A stretch of DNA of 64,000 bases from positions 62,001-126,000 of the forward strand of contig NZ_SAVB01000010.1 in NCBI RefSeq assembly GCF_004022265.1, given 5' to 3'. This DNA is from Paenirhodobacter ferrireducens (lineage in GTDB: Bacteria > Pseudomonadota > Alphaproteobacteria > Rhodobacterales > Rhodobacteraceae). Below are positions 55,301-63,773 of this stretch, piece after piece; the stretch's first letter is position 1; each line of letters begins with the position of its first letter. The notes under the pieces were generated by a model that searched no databases, was not told the DNA's origin, and saw only the letters and a list, made by a program, of their open reading frames with translations. The translations under genes and the position numbers were made by a program.

Positions 55301-55957
55301 TCAGCGGGAGAGCCGGATGCGCCGTTCGATCCGGCGCAGGACGGCTTCCATCCCGAGGTTGATGACGTAGTAGAGAACCGCGGCCGCGGCGTAGAACTCG
55401 AAGGCGCGATAGGTGCGGCCGATGGCGAGCTGCGCGGCAAGGGTCAGCTCGGCCACCCCGATCACCGAGACGAGGGCGGAGTCCTTGAGCAGCGCGATCA
55501 TGTTGTTGCCGATCGGCGGCACCACCGCGCGCACCGCCTGCGGTACGACGACCCGCACCAGTGCCTGCGGCCGCGACAGGCCAAGGGTACGGGCGGCCTC
55601 CATCTGGCCGCGGTCGACGGCAAGGATTGCGGTCTGGATCAGCTCGGAATTGTAGACCGCGTAATGCAGGCCCAGCCCGATCACCCCGGCGACGAAGGCG
55701 GGCAGGTCGATGCCGATCTGCACGAGGCCGAAATAGATCAGGAACAGCTGCAGCAGCAGCGGCGTGCCCATGAAGAGCCAGGCGATAAACCGCGCGGGCA
55801 GGCGGATCGCCCAAGGCCCGTAAAGCGCGATCACAGCAAGTGCGATGCCGCCCAGAAAGCTGAGCACCGCCGAGACAACGGTCAGCAGCACCGTCCAGAG
55901 CGCCCCGAGCAGCAGCGGCCCGGCGAAGGACGGCACGATGGAGAAATCAAGCCCCAT
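55301..55957 (-). CDS. Polar amino-acid ABC transporter permease 1
   Basis: A 218-residue HisM/GlnP-family permease with about five membrane helices and the EAA loop QMEAARTLGLSRPQALVRVVVPQAV. FMGTPLLLQLFLIYF is the family's second landmark. A GTG at 55966 is an alternative start; the ATG at 55957 has AAAGG upstream. Confidence 0.9.
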   Translation of the reverse strand: MGLDFSIVPSFAGPLLLGALWTVLLTVVSAVLSFLGGIALAVIALYGPWAIRLPARFIAWLFMGTPLLLQLFLIYFGLVQIGIDLPAFVAGVIGLGLHYAVYNSELIQTAILAVDRGQMEAARTLGLSRPQALVRVVVPQAVRAVVPPIGNNMIALLKDSALVSVIGVAELTLAAQLAIGRTYRAFEFYAAAAVLYYVINLGMEAVLRRIERRIRLSR

Positions 55958-55996
55958 GGCGTGCACCTTTCGGCTGAAGGAGAAGGCGGGCGCGGC

Positions 55997-56644
55997 TCAT
56001 GGCAGGCGCACCCGGCGGTCGAGGGCGGCGATGACCTTGCCGGTCACGGTGATGATCGCGAGGTAAAGCACGCCCGCCAGCAGGAACATCTCGAACGGCT
56101 TGTAGGTCGAGCCGATATAGCGCTGCGCGGTATAGGTCAGCTCGATCACCGAGATCGCCGAGACGAGGGCGGTGGCCTTGATCTGTGCGTTGATGTTGAC
56201 GCCAAGCGGGCGGATCATCAGCCGCAGCGCCTGTGGCAGCACCACCTTGCGGAAGGCCTGTGCGCGCGAGAGGCCCAATGTGCGGGCGGCTTCGGCCTGA
56301 CCGTGATCGACGGCGACGATCGCGCCGCGCATCGTCTCGGTCATGTAGGCGCCGATGTTGATGCCGAGACCGATCACCCCGGCCGAGAAGGCGTCGAGCT
56401 GAATGCCGATCTGCGGCCCGCCGAAATAGAGCAGGAACAGCTGGATCAGCGCCGGCGTGCCACGGATCACGCTGACATAGGCGGCGCCGAGAAAGCGCAG
56501 GGCGGCGTGACGCGAGAGCCGCGCCGCAGCCCCGAGCGCGCCGCAGGCAAGCCCGATCAGCACGGTCAGCACCGAGAGCTCGACGGTGATGACGGCGGCC
56601 TGCAGGAAGAAGGGAGTGACCTTCAGGATGAGATCTGTGTCCAT
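55997..56644 (-). CDS. Polar amino-acid ABC transporter permease 2
   Basis: A 215-residue permease with the same topology: IRGTPALIQLFLLYFG and the EAA loop QAEAARTLGLSRAQAFRKVVLPQAL. It forms a heterodimer with permease 1. The upstream gap of 84 bases to the binding-protein gene contains no clear hairpin. Confidence 0.9.
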   Translation of the reverse strand: MDTDLILKVTPFFLQAAVITVELSVLTVLIGLACGALGAAARLSRHAALRFLGAAYVSVIRGTPALIQLFLLYFGGPQIGIQLDAFSAGVIGLGINIGAYMTETMRGAIVAVDHGQAEAARTLGLSRAQAFRKVVLPQALRLMIRPLGVNINAQIKATALVSAISVIELTYTAQRYIGSTYKPFEMFLLAGVLYLAIITVTGKVIAALDRRVRLP

Positions 56645-56728
56645 GACGGGCGGACCTGTCGCTTGGGGGATCGGACGCGGCGCACCGCCCGGGCGCGAAG
56701 GGCCGGGCGATGCGGGCGGGGGCGGGCG

Positions 56729-57505
56729 TCAGCGGATGTCGCCGCCCACCCATTTCTGCGCGATCGCCAGATAGGTGCCGTCGGCCTGCATCGCGTCAAG
56801 CGCGTCCTGCATCGCCTTGTGCAGCTCGGGGTTGCCCTTGCGGATGGCGATGCCGGCCTCGTCGGCGACGCCCGGCAGCTCGACCTCGAGCTGGCGCACC
56901 GGCGCATCCTGGCTGCGGATCGCCAGCAGCACCGGGATGTCGTCGTTCACGATCGCGTCGACGCGGCCGTGCTCGAGCTCCATCAGCAGTTCGGGCAGGC
57001 CCTTGTAGGTGCGCACCTTGTAGCCCGCCTCGCGCGCCCATTGCTCGTGCGTCTCGCCCAGCGTGGCGCCGAGCGTCGCCGACTTCAGGTCGTCGAGCGT
57101 GGCGATCTTGCTGTCCTTGGCGACGAAGATGCCGCGGCGCATCCGGTAATAGGGGCCGACGAAATCGACGACCTGCTTGCGCTCGTCGGTGATCGACATC
57201 GACCCGACGATGGCGTCGTACTTGTTCGCCAGCAGCCCGCCGATGATGCCGTCCCAGGCGGTGGTGACGATCTCGACCTTCAGGCCCATGCGCTTGCCGA
57301 TCTCGGCGCCGATCGCCGGGTCGAAGCCGACGACCTGGTTGCTGTCGTCGACGAAGTTGAAGGGCGGGTAGGCGCCCGACATGGCGATGCGCAGCACGCC
57401 CTTGTCCTTCAGCGTGGCAAGCTCGTCGGCCGCGGCCGGACCTGCAAGGCCGAGCGCCACGCCCGCAACGAGGGCGGATTTGAGAAAACTTCTGCGGCTG
57501 GTCAT
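56729..57505 (-). CDS. Polar amino-acid-binding periplasmic protein with Tat-type signal
   Basis: A 258-residue type II binding protein (ArgT/HisJ/GlnH family). LRIAMSGAYPPFNFVDDSNQ, VVGFDPAIGAEIGKRMG, WDGIIGGLLANKYDAIVGSMSIT and ERKQVVDFVGPYY are the family motifs. The signal MTSRRSFLKSALVAGVALG carries an SRRSFLK twin-arginine motif, unusual for this mostly Sec-exported family but known in Rhodobacterales. AGGAGAG precedes the ATG. First gene of the operon, divergent from LysR. Confidence 0.92.
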   Translation of the reverse strand: MTSRRSFLKSALVAGVALGLAGPAAADELATLKDKGVLRIAMSGAYPPFNFVDDSNQVVGFDPAIGAEIGKRMGLKVEIVTTAWDGIIGGLLANKYDAIVGSMSITDERKQVVDFVGPYYRMRRGIFVAKDSKIATLDDLKSATLGATLGETHEQWAREAGYKVRTYKGLPELLMELEHGRVDAIVNDDIPVLLAIRSQDAPVRQLEVELPGVADEAGIAIRKGNPELHKAMQDALDAMQADGTYLAIAQKWVGGDIR

Positions 57506-57610
57506 TTCGTGCACTCTCCTGTTGGGGGACGCCGTCGGTGCGGCGACTCTTGGTGATTTTGCGCCGCGGCATCGGGGCCGCGCTGTGATGGAGGTTGCAC
57601 GTCGCGCAGT

Positions 57611-57656
57611 ATTACGCAAATAAGTAATGAGAATTCTCAATATAGATAAGATCTAT
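57611..57656. promoter_or_regulatory. Three AT-rich inverted repeats in the LysR divergent promoter
   Basis: 57611-57628: ATTAC, eight bases, GTAAT, fitting the LysR T-N11-A box. 57628-57639: TGAGAATTCTCA, a perfect palindrome. 57642-57656: ATAGAT, AAG, ATCTAT, reaching the LysR start codon. The remainder of the 149-base gap is GC-rich. Together they probably form the recognition and activation sites for the LysR protein. Confidence 0.6.
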
Positions 57657-58611
57657 GGTCAGGCCCTACGAACAGCGTTTCCCCTGGACCCTCGACTGGA
57701 ACCTGCTGCGCACCTTCATGGTGGTGGTGGAGCAACGCGGCATTTCCCGCGCGGCCGATTTCCTGGGGCTGAAACAGCCCACGATCTCCTCGGCGCTGAA
57801 GCGGCTCGAGGACAGCGCGGGGCATCAGCTGATCGTGCGAAAGCCAAATGATTTCAGGGTGACACGCGCCGGGCAGCTGCTTTATGCCGAATGCTCCTCG
57901 ATCTTCGGGGCGGTGTCGCAGCTGCCCTCGCTGCTCGAAACCGGCAGCACCGAGCTGCGCGGCCATATCGCCATCGCCACCACCTCGCATGTGGTGTCCG
58001 AGCATTTCGACGAGGTGTTGCGCGCCTTCACCGAGCGTCAGCCGAAGGTCACCTTCTCGATCACCGTGGCGGAAAGCGACGATGTCGTCAGCCGGATCAG
58101 CCAGAACCGTGCTTCGCTCGGGATCTGCCTGCTGAACCGGATTCCGCCCGAATTGCAGGCGCAGGTGCTGTATCGCGAATATTTCGGCCTGTTCTGCGGC
58201 CCGCATCACCGGCTGTTCCATCAGCCGCAGATCACCCTGTCCGAACTCGAGGACGAGCGCGCGGTGTCGTTCCAGACCGAGGTCGAGGGCGGTGCGCTCG
58301 AGCCCGTCACCCGGCTGCGGCTGCGCGCCAAGATCTCCACGCGCTGGAGCGGGGTGTCGTCGAACCTGCTGGAGCTGCGGCGGATGATCGTGTCGAATGT
58401 CGGCATCGGCGCGCTGCCGCTGCATGTGGCGCGGGCGGACGTCAGCCAGGGCCTGCTGCGCCAGCTGCCGCCCTATGACGAGCTGCCGCTGGTGAACATC
58501 TACCTGCTGACCAACCCGCGCCGGCGGCTGTCGGATGCCGAGGCGGCGCTGGTGAAGGCCTGCAACGAGATGCTGCAGCGCGTCGACCTGCGCGAGCGCA
58601 CCTACAGCTGA
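57655..58611 (+). CDS. LysR-family transcriptional regulator
   Basis: A 318-residue LysR protein. The HTH (about residues 14-75) includes TFMVVVEQRGISRAADFLGLKQPTISSALKRLE; a C-terminal effector domain follows (GHIAIATTSHVV, VSNVGIGALPLHVA). Divergent from the amino-acid catabolic operon with palindromes in between, it is the expected regulator, responding to the pathway substrate. A palindromic terminator follows. Confidence 0.92.
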   Translation: MVRPYEQRFPWTLDWNLLRTFMVVVEQRGISRAADFLGLKQPTISSALKRLEDSAGHQLIVRKPNDFRVTRAGQLLYAECSSIFGAVSQLPSLLETGSTELRGHIAIATTSHVVSEHFDEVLRAFTERQPKVTFSITVAESDDVVSRISQNRASLGICLLNRIPPELQAQVLYREYFGLFCGPHHRLFHQPQITLSELEDERAVSFQTEVEGGALEPVTRLRLRAKISTRWSGVSSNLLELRRMIVSNVGIGALPLHVARADVSQGLLRQLPPYDELPLVNIYLLTNPRRRLSDAEAALVKACNEMLQRVDLRERTYS

Positions 58612-58623
58612 GCCGGCCATGAA

Positions 58624-58645
58624 AAAGGGCCCCGAGGGGCCCTTT
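58624..58645. terminator. Bidirectional palindromic terminator (LysR / L,D-transpeptidase-like gene)
   Basis: AAAGGGCCCC, GA, GGGGCCCTTT: perfect ten-base arms with T-runs on both strands, between convergent gene ends. Confidence 0.92.
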
Positions 58646-58668
58646 CGCATCCGGCTTGCGGCGTGGGG

Positions 58669-59277
58669 TCAGATCAGCACGACCTGGGTGCCGACCTTGG
58701 TCAGGCCGTAGAGTTCCTTGATGTGCTGGTTGTAAAGACCGATGCAGCCGTTCGACGACTTGCGTCCGATCTTGCGGGTGTCGTGGGTGCCGTGGATGCG
58801 GTAATACTGCCAGCTGAGATAGAGCGCATGGGTGCCAAGCGGATTGTCCGGGCCCGCGGGCACGAAATCCGGCCAGTCGGGGTTGCGCTGCTTCATCGAG
58901 GGGGTGGGCGACCAGGTCGGGCCCTCGACCTTGCGGATCACCTCGGTGCGGCCGCGGCGGGTCAGCTCGTCCGAGACCGGAACCGAGGTCGGGTAGAGCT
59001 TGTAGACCGACTGGTCGGCGGACCAGAAATGCAGACACCGCGAGACCGTGTCGACGAGGATGGCGCCGTTCGTGGTGTTGCTGAAATAGTCGTGCCAGTC
59101 GAGCTCGCGGAAGCTCGAGATGTTGCGGCGCATGTTGGTGTTCGCCGATTCCTCGAAGCTCTCGAGGCCGGCGTCGGGCGTCTGGGCGAACACGGCAGGG
59201 GCAGCAAGGCTTGCCCCGGCGAGCGCTGCAGTGCCGAGGAAAGCGCGACGATCAAGCGTTTTGCGCGCGATGGTCAT
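58669..59277 (-). CDS. L,D-transpeptidase (YkuD fold) with Tat-type signal
   Basis: A 202-residue exported enzyme. The signal begins MTIARKTLDRRAFLGTAALAG, with a DRRAFLG twin-arginine motif. The YkuD active site is HGTHDTRKIGRKSSNGCIGL, with His162 and Cys178. Such enzymes form 3-3 peptidoglycan cross-links or anchor proteins to the wall. The PSMKQRNPDWPDFVPAGPDNPLG region before the site is conserved among ErfK/YbiS types. It converges on LysR and is divergent from the CAP-domain gene. Confidence 0.9.
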   Translation of the reverse strand: MTIARKTLDRRAFLGTAALAGASLAAPAVFAQTPDAGLESFEESANTNMRRNISSFRELDWHDYFSNTTNGAILVDTVSRCLHFWSADQSVYKLYPTSVPVSDELTRRGRTEVIRKVEGPTWSPTPSMKQRNPDWPDFVPAGPDNPLGTHALYLSWQYYRIHGTHDTRKIGRKSSNGCIGLYNQHIKELYGLTKVGTQVVLI

Positions 59278-59450
59278 GGGTCAACTCCGCTTGCGGCCGA
59301 GTCCCGCGGCCGCTTCGCGCGCAGCATTAGTGCGCCTTTGCCGCAGGTGCAAATCAAACCATCGTCATTAGGTGATTTCACGCAACTGTGGGTTTGCGTG
59401 GCCTCGGCCCGCGGTGTAAGGCTCGGCGCTGAAATTCCAGGGGACAGAGA

Positions 59451-59963
59451 ATGACCAGCGTGAAAGCCCTGATGCTGCTTGCCGTGATGGCAGTGGCCGC
59501 CTGCCAGCCCTCGGGGCCCGAACTCGGCCCTGACGGTAAGCCCTTGCCGCAGGTGTACCAGATCACCTCGAAGGTCGGGAAGGAAATCCCCGGTCGTGTG
59601 CTCGAGGCGGTGAACTCGCTGCGCGCCGCGCGCGGCACCGCGCCCGTCGCGCTGAACCCGCAGCTGATGGCGGCGGCAGCAGCGCATTCACAGGACATGG
59701 CGCAGCAGAACCGGCCGTGGCACTGGGGCTCGGATGGCTCCTCGCCGCTCGACCGGGCGCGCCGACAGGGCTTCACCGGCGAGGTGGTGGGCGAGAACAT
59801 CTCGGAGACCTACGAGACCGAGACTGAGACGCTCTCGGCCTGGATGAGCCTGGCCGACACCCGCGATGTGATCCTGAACCCTTCGGCGACCGAGATGGGC
59901 TTTGCTTGGTATCAGGAACCGTCGGGCAAGATCTGGTGGACCATGGTGACCGGGCACAACTGA
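59451..59963 (+). CDS. CAP/SCP-domain lipoprotein
   Basis: A 170-residue lipoprotein: MTSVKALMLLAVMAVAAC with the lipidated Cys18. The CAP domain has LNPQLMAAAAAHSQDMAQQN, HWGSDGSSPLDRARRQGF, VGENISE and the terminal WWTMVTGHN; the two histidines and Glu of the CAP cavity are visible. Bacterial CAP proteins are secreted or envelope proteins of unclear function. It is flanked by two L,D-transpeptidase-fold genes, which hints at an envelope role. Confidence 0.87.
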   Translation: MTSVKALMLLAVMAVAACQPSGPELGPDGKPLPQVYQITSKVGKEIPGRVLEAVNSLRAARGTAPVALNPQLMAAAAAHSQDMAQQNRPWHWGSDGSSPLDRARRQGFTGEVVGENISETYETETETLSAWMSLADTRDVILNPSATEMGFAWYQEPSGKIWWTMVTGHN

Positions 59964-59986
59964 GCCCGGTCCGCCACCGACGGCGC

Positions 59987-60018
59987 ATGAAAAAGGGCCC
60001 CGCGGGGCCCTTTTTCAT
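59987..60018. terminator. Bidirectional terminator, perfect 32-bp palindrome
   Basis: ATGAAAAAGGGCCCCG is followed directly by its exact complement. A-runs and T-runs on both sides make it a terminator for the CAP gene and, on the other strand, for the L,D-transpeptidase-fold gene. Its core is the same AAAGGGCCCC as the terminator at 58624. Confidence 0.94.
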
Positions 60019-60038
60019 TTCCGGGGTCTGCCCGCCCC

Positions 60039-60545
60039 TCAGGGCATCAGGAAGACCGGGGTGCCGGTGTTGACCATGGCGTAGATCTCTTCGATCTCGG
60101 GGTCGGTCACGGCGACGCAACCGGCGGTCCAGTCCTGGCGGCCGCCGTCCTTGCCGGCGCGACCATGGATGAAGATGTCGCCACCGGGCTTGCGGCCGAG
60201 CGATTCGGCGAAGACGCGGTCCTGATCGTTCGGATAGGAAATGCCGAGCGACAGGTGATAGGCCGAATTCGGATTGCGGCGGTTGATATAGTAAAGCCCC
60301 TCGGGGGTGCGGCCGTCGCCCTCGAACTGCTTGCGCCCGACCGGGTTGCCGCCAAGCGCGACCTTGTAGTCGCGCACGACCTTGTCGCCCGAGATCAGAT
60401 ACATCTCCCGCTGGGCCTTGTGCACCTGGACCTGGGTCACGGGCGGGCCGGAATAGCGTTGAAACTTGCTCGAATCCCCGCCACAGGCGGAGAGGAACGG
60501 AACGGTCGAAAGTCCCGCAAGAAGCGTGCGCCGGTGCATGTTCAT
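60039..60545 (-). CDS. L,D-transpeptidase-fold lipoprotein
   Basis: A 168-residue protein with signal MNMHRRTLLAGLSTVPFLSAC and lipidated Cys21. YkuD domain: QREMYLISGDKVVRDYKVALG, GDGRTPEGLYYINRRNP and the active site IFIHGRAGKDGGRQDWTAGCVAV with His127 and Cys143. It resembles the small ErfK-type enzymes; it may also carry the LD-carboxypeptidase-like or DpaA-like amidase activity reported for some members. No strong ribosome binding site is seen before the ATG at 60545. Confidence 0.87.
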   Translation of the reverse strand: MNMHRRTLLAGLSTVPFLSACGGDSSKFQRYSGPPVTQVQVHKAQREMYLISGDKVVRDYKVALGGNPVGRKQFEGDGRTPEGLYYINRRNPNSAYHLSLGISYPNDQDRVFAESLGRKPGGDIFIHGRAGKDGGRQDWTAGCVAVTDPEIEEIYAMVNTGTPVFLMP

Positions 60546-60607
60546 GCCTGTTATCTGCTGCTCATTTTTCGCTGACCCTAGCACAATTCTCGGATCGCGC
60601 GAAGCCC

Positions 60608-61831
60608 CTAGCGCCGTTCGAACCGTGCGGCAAGCTCGACATGCGCGGACCAGCGGAATTGATCGACAACGATCAGGTCTTCGAGCGAAAAACCGGCATC
60701 CAGCAGACGGCGGGCGTCGCGCGCGAAGGTGACGGGGTTGCACGAGACATGCACCAGCCGGCCGAGTCGCGAGGCGGCGATCTCGCCGATCTGGGCCTCG
60801 GCGCCGGCGCGGGGCGGGTCGATCACCACCGCATCGAAGCGGTCGATCTCGTCGGGCAGCAGCGGCCGGCGGAACAGGTCGCGCGCCTCGTGGGTGACAC
60901 GCTTGAGGCCCTGTGCCTCGCGCCAGCCGCGATCGAGTGCCGCGAGCATCGCCGCCTCGCCCTCGACGGCGTGGACCTCGGCGGTCTCGGCGAGCGGCAG
61001 GGCGAAGGTGCCGCAGCCGGCAAACAGATCGGCGACGCGGGCGGCCTTGCCCACGGCCTGCCGCACGAAGCCCACCAGCGCCGCCTCGCCCTCGGCGGTT
61101 GCCTGCAGGAAGGCGCCGGGCGGCGGGGTGACGCGGGCGCGGCCGAAGACCTGCTGCGCCGGGCGGCGGGCGGCGACGGTTTCCTCGCCCCAGCTCAGCC
61201 GGGCAAGGTCGTGGCGCCGGGCAAGGTCCGCGAGCGCCTCGAAGAGCTGCGGGTCGATCTCCTTGCCGCCCTTCGCGGCGATCTCGACCCCGGCCTCGCT
61301 CAGGGTCAGGGCGAAGGCGATCTCGCCCTTGCGCGAGGCGCCAAGCGCGGTGGCCTCGTGCAGCGCGGGCACCATCGCCAGCAGTTCGGGGCGCAGGATG
61401 CGGCAGCCGGGCACCTCGACCAGCGTGTCCGAGGCGCGGGCGTGAAAGCCCACAAGCGTGCCCTTCTTCGTGCGCCGGCCCGCAAGCGTGGCGCGGCGGC
61501 GCGAGAATTCGGGCGAGGTCTCGACCCGGGCGACCGTCGCCTCGATGCCGCGCTGTGCGAGCGCATTCAGCACCACCGAGGCCTTCCAGCCGGCGACGAA
61601 CCCGTCCGAGCCATGCTGCAGCACGCAGCCGCCGCAGGCGCGATAATGCGGGCAGGGCGGCTTCACCCGGTCGGCCGAGGGGGTGAGGATGCGCGGCGCG
61701 GCGATGCGGCCGGCCTCGACCTCGCCCTCGACCTCCTCGCCGGGCAGGACCATGGCGACATGCACGGTGCCCTCGGGGCCGCGGGCAACCCCGTCTGCGT
61801 GCAGCGAAAGGCGATCGATGGTCAGCGTCAT
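60608..61831 (-). CDS. Iron-sulfur RNA uridine-C5 methyltransferase (RlmD/RumA-like)
   Basis: A 407-residue methyltransferase of the TrmA/RlmC/RlmD family. A TRAM-like N-terminal domain is followed by the cluster ligands Cys60, Cys66, Cys69 (CPHYRACGGC) and Cys143 (VPGCRIL), spaced as in RlmD. The SAM motif is VADLFAGCGTFALPL and the catalytic VSCNPVTFARD with its Cys attacks the uridine C6. Family members make m5U in 23S rRNA; which uridine is modified here is not decidable from sequence. Confidence 0.9.
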   Translation of the reverse strand: MTLTIDRLSLHADGVARGPEGTVHVAMVLPGEEVEGEVEAGRIAAPRILTPSADRVKPPCPHYRACGGCVLQHGSDGFVAGWKASVVLNALAQRGIEATVARVETSPEFSRRRATLAGRRTKKGTLVGFHARASDTLVEVPGCRILRPELLAMVPALHEATALGASRKGEIAFALTLSEAGVEIAAKGGKEIDPQLFEALADLARRHDLARLSWGEETVAARRPAQQVFGRARVTPPPGAFLQATAEGEAALVGFVRQAVGKAARVADLFAGCGTFALPLAETAEVHAVEGEAAMLAALDRGWREAQGLKRVTHEARDLFRRPLLPDEIDRFDAVVIDPPRAGAEAQIGEIAASRLGRLVHVSCNPVTFARDARRLLDAGFSLEDLIVVDQFRWSAHVELAARFERR

Positions 61832-61883
61832 GGCGGGGCTCCTTTGCGCGGGAAGTAGCAAAGCCGGGCCCGCCGCGCCATCG

Positions 61884-63719
61884 CTATTGCGCGGCCTCCT
61901 CCCCGGCCGTGTCCTCCTCGGTGCCGAGGAAGCCGCCCGATTGCCGGCTCCAGTAGCGGGCATAGAGCCCCTGCGCCACCAGCAGCTGGGCATGGCTGCC
62001 CTGTTCGACGATGCGGCCGCGGTCGAGCACGACGATGCGGTCCATCTCGGCGATGGTCGACAGCCGGTGCGCGATGGCAAGCACGGTCTTGCCCTCCATC
62101 ACCCGGGTCAGCGCCTCCTGGATCTGCGCCTCGACCTCGCTGTCGAGTGCCGAGGTCGCCTCGTCCAGCACCAGGATCGGCGCGTTCTTGAGGAAGGCGC
62201 GGGCGAGCGCGATGCGCTGCCGCTGTCCGCCCGAGAGCCGCACGCCACGCTCGCCAAGCGCCGCGTCATAGCCGCGGTTGCCCTGGAAATCGACCAGGCC
62301 GCGGATGAACTCGTCGGCCTCGGCGGCCTTCGCGGCGGCGATCATCTCGGCCTCGGTCGCGTCGGGGCGGCCGTAAAGGATGTTCTCGCGCGCCGAGCGG
62401 TTGAACATCGCGGTCTCCTGCGTGACCATGCCGACCTGCCGGCGCAGGGATTCCTGCGTCACTTCGCGCAGGTCGTGGCCGTCGACGCGCACCGCGCCCT
62501 TCTCGGTGTCGTAAAGCCGCAACAGCAGCGCGACGAGGGTCGATTTCCCCGCCCCCGAGGCGCCGACGATGCCGATGCGCTCGCCCGGGCGGATGGTCAG
62601 GGTGACGTCATCGAGCCCGCCCGCCTGCCGGCCATAGGCGAAGGAGACGTGGTCGAAGACGATCTCGCCGCGCACCCGGTCCAGCGTCAGCGCGCCGGGG
62701 GCGTCGGTCAGCTCATGCGCCGGGGTCAGGGTGCGCATGCCGTCCTCGACCTCGCCGACATTGCCCCACATCGCCATCAGCGCCTGCGACACCCAGCCCG
62801 ACATCTGCGCGATGCGGATGGCGATGGCGCCGGCCGCAGCGATGTCGCCGGGGGTCGCGGCGCCCTTTTGCCACATCAGGATGGCACCGCCGACGAGCAG
62901 GATCGGCAACAGCCCCGAGAAGGTGATCTGCGACAGCCGATACCAGGTGCTGGTGACGCCGAAGTCGCGGGCGCGGTCGCGGAAGGTCTCCATCGCGCCA
63001 AGCGCGGCGCGGTCCTCGTGCTCGGCATGGGCGAAGAGCTTCACCGTCTTGATGTTGGTGATGGTGTCGACGACCTGCCCGGTGACCATCGCCCGGGCCG
63101 AGGCCCGCGCCTTCGACCGGCCGCGCACATGCGGCAGGAAGCTGCGGATCAGCGCCAGATAGGCCACCAGCCAGAGCGCGAGCGCGAGTGCGCCCCAGCC
63201 GTCGATGCCGGCCAGCAGCACCACCGAGCCGACGATCGAGGCCAGCGCGAAGAACACCGTGCCGATCACCTCGGACACGGTGTCGGTGACGGCGCGGGCG
63301 GTCTGCATCTGCTTTTGCGCGATGCGGCCGGCAAAGTCGTTGTCGAAGAAGGTGACCGCCTGACCCATCGTCCAGCGGTGCAGCCGCGACAGCACGAGCG
63401 GCAGAACATTCGGCCCGATCAGCATGTTCGACGACCAGGTGGAGAGCCCGAAGGCCGCCGGCCGGATCACCAGATAGAACAGCGGAAAGGCCAGCAGCAG
63501 CGCCCAGTTGTCTTGCAGGTAGCTCGGCCCCGGGGTGCCGGTGGCGCTGTCGATGACCAGGCCCAGCAGCCAAGCGGCGGCGACCTCCATCGTGCCGGCG
63601 GCGGCCGAGAAGAAGCCCGAGACCCAGATCGCGGGCCAGGCCCCGCGCAGGCACCAGCGGAAGAAGGCGCCAAGGCGCTGCGGCGGCGGCCCCTCGGCGG
63701 GGCGGAATGCGTCGATCAT
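61884..63719 (-). CDS. ABC exporter, fused membrane and ATPase domains (MsbA-like)
   Basis: A 611-residue half-exporter. An N-terminal membrane domain with six helices (about residues 30-330) precedes the ATPase: Walker A GASGAGKST, signature LSGGQRQ, Walker [13 protein letters not shown] and switch AIAHRLSTI. It acts as a homodimer; exporters of this type move lipids, drugs or peptides. The long leader before the first helix (PAEGPPPQRLGAFFRW) is typical of alphaproteobacterial members. The substrate cannot be told from sequence. Confidence 0.92.
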   Translation of the reverse strand: MIDAFRPAEGPPPQRLGAFFRWCLRGAWPAIWVSGFFSAAAGTMEVAAAWLLGLVIDSATGTPGPSYLQDNWALLLAFPLFYLVIRPAAFGLSTWSSNMLIGPNVLPLVLSRLHRWTMGQAVTFFDNDFAGRIAQKQMQTARAVTDTVSEVIGTVFFALASIVGSVVLLAGIDGWGALALALWLVAYLALIRSFLPHVRGRSKARASARAMVTGQVVDTITNIKTVKLFAHAEHEDRAALGAMETFRDRARDFGVTSTWYRLSQITFSGLLPILLVGGAILMWQKGAATPGDIAAAGAIAIRIAQMSGWVSQALMAMWGNVGEVEDGMRTLTPAHELTDAPGALTLDRVRGEIVFDHVSFAYGRQAGGLDDVTLTIRPGERIGIVGASGAGKSTLVALLLRLYDTEKGAVRVDGHDLREVTQESLRRQVGMVTQETAMFNRSARENILYGRPDATEAEMIAAAKAAEADEFIRGLVDFQGNRGYDAALGERGVRLSGGQRQRIALARAFLKNAPILVLDEATSALDSEVEAQIQEALTRVMEGKTVLAIAHRLSTIAEMDRIVVLDRGRIVEQGSHAQLLVAQGLYARYWSRQSGGFLGTEEDTAGEEAAQ

Positions 63720-63773
63720 CGAAAACCCTTTCTGCCCGCCGAATATAGGGGCGGGGCGGCCGGGGGAAAGGGC

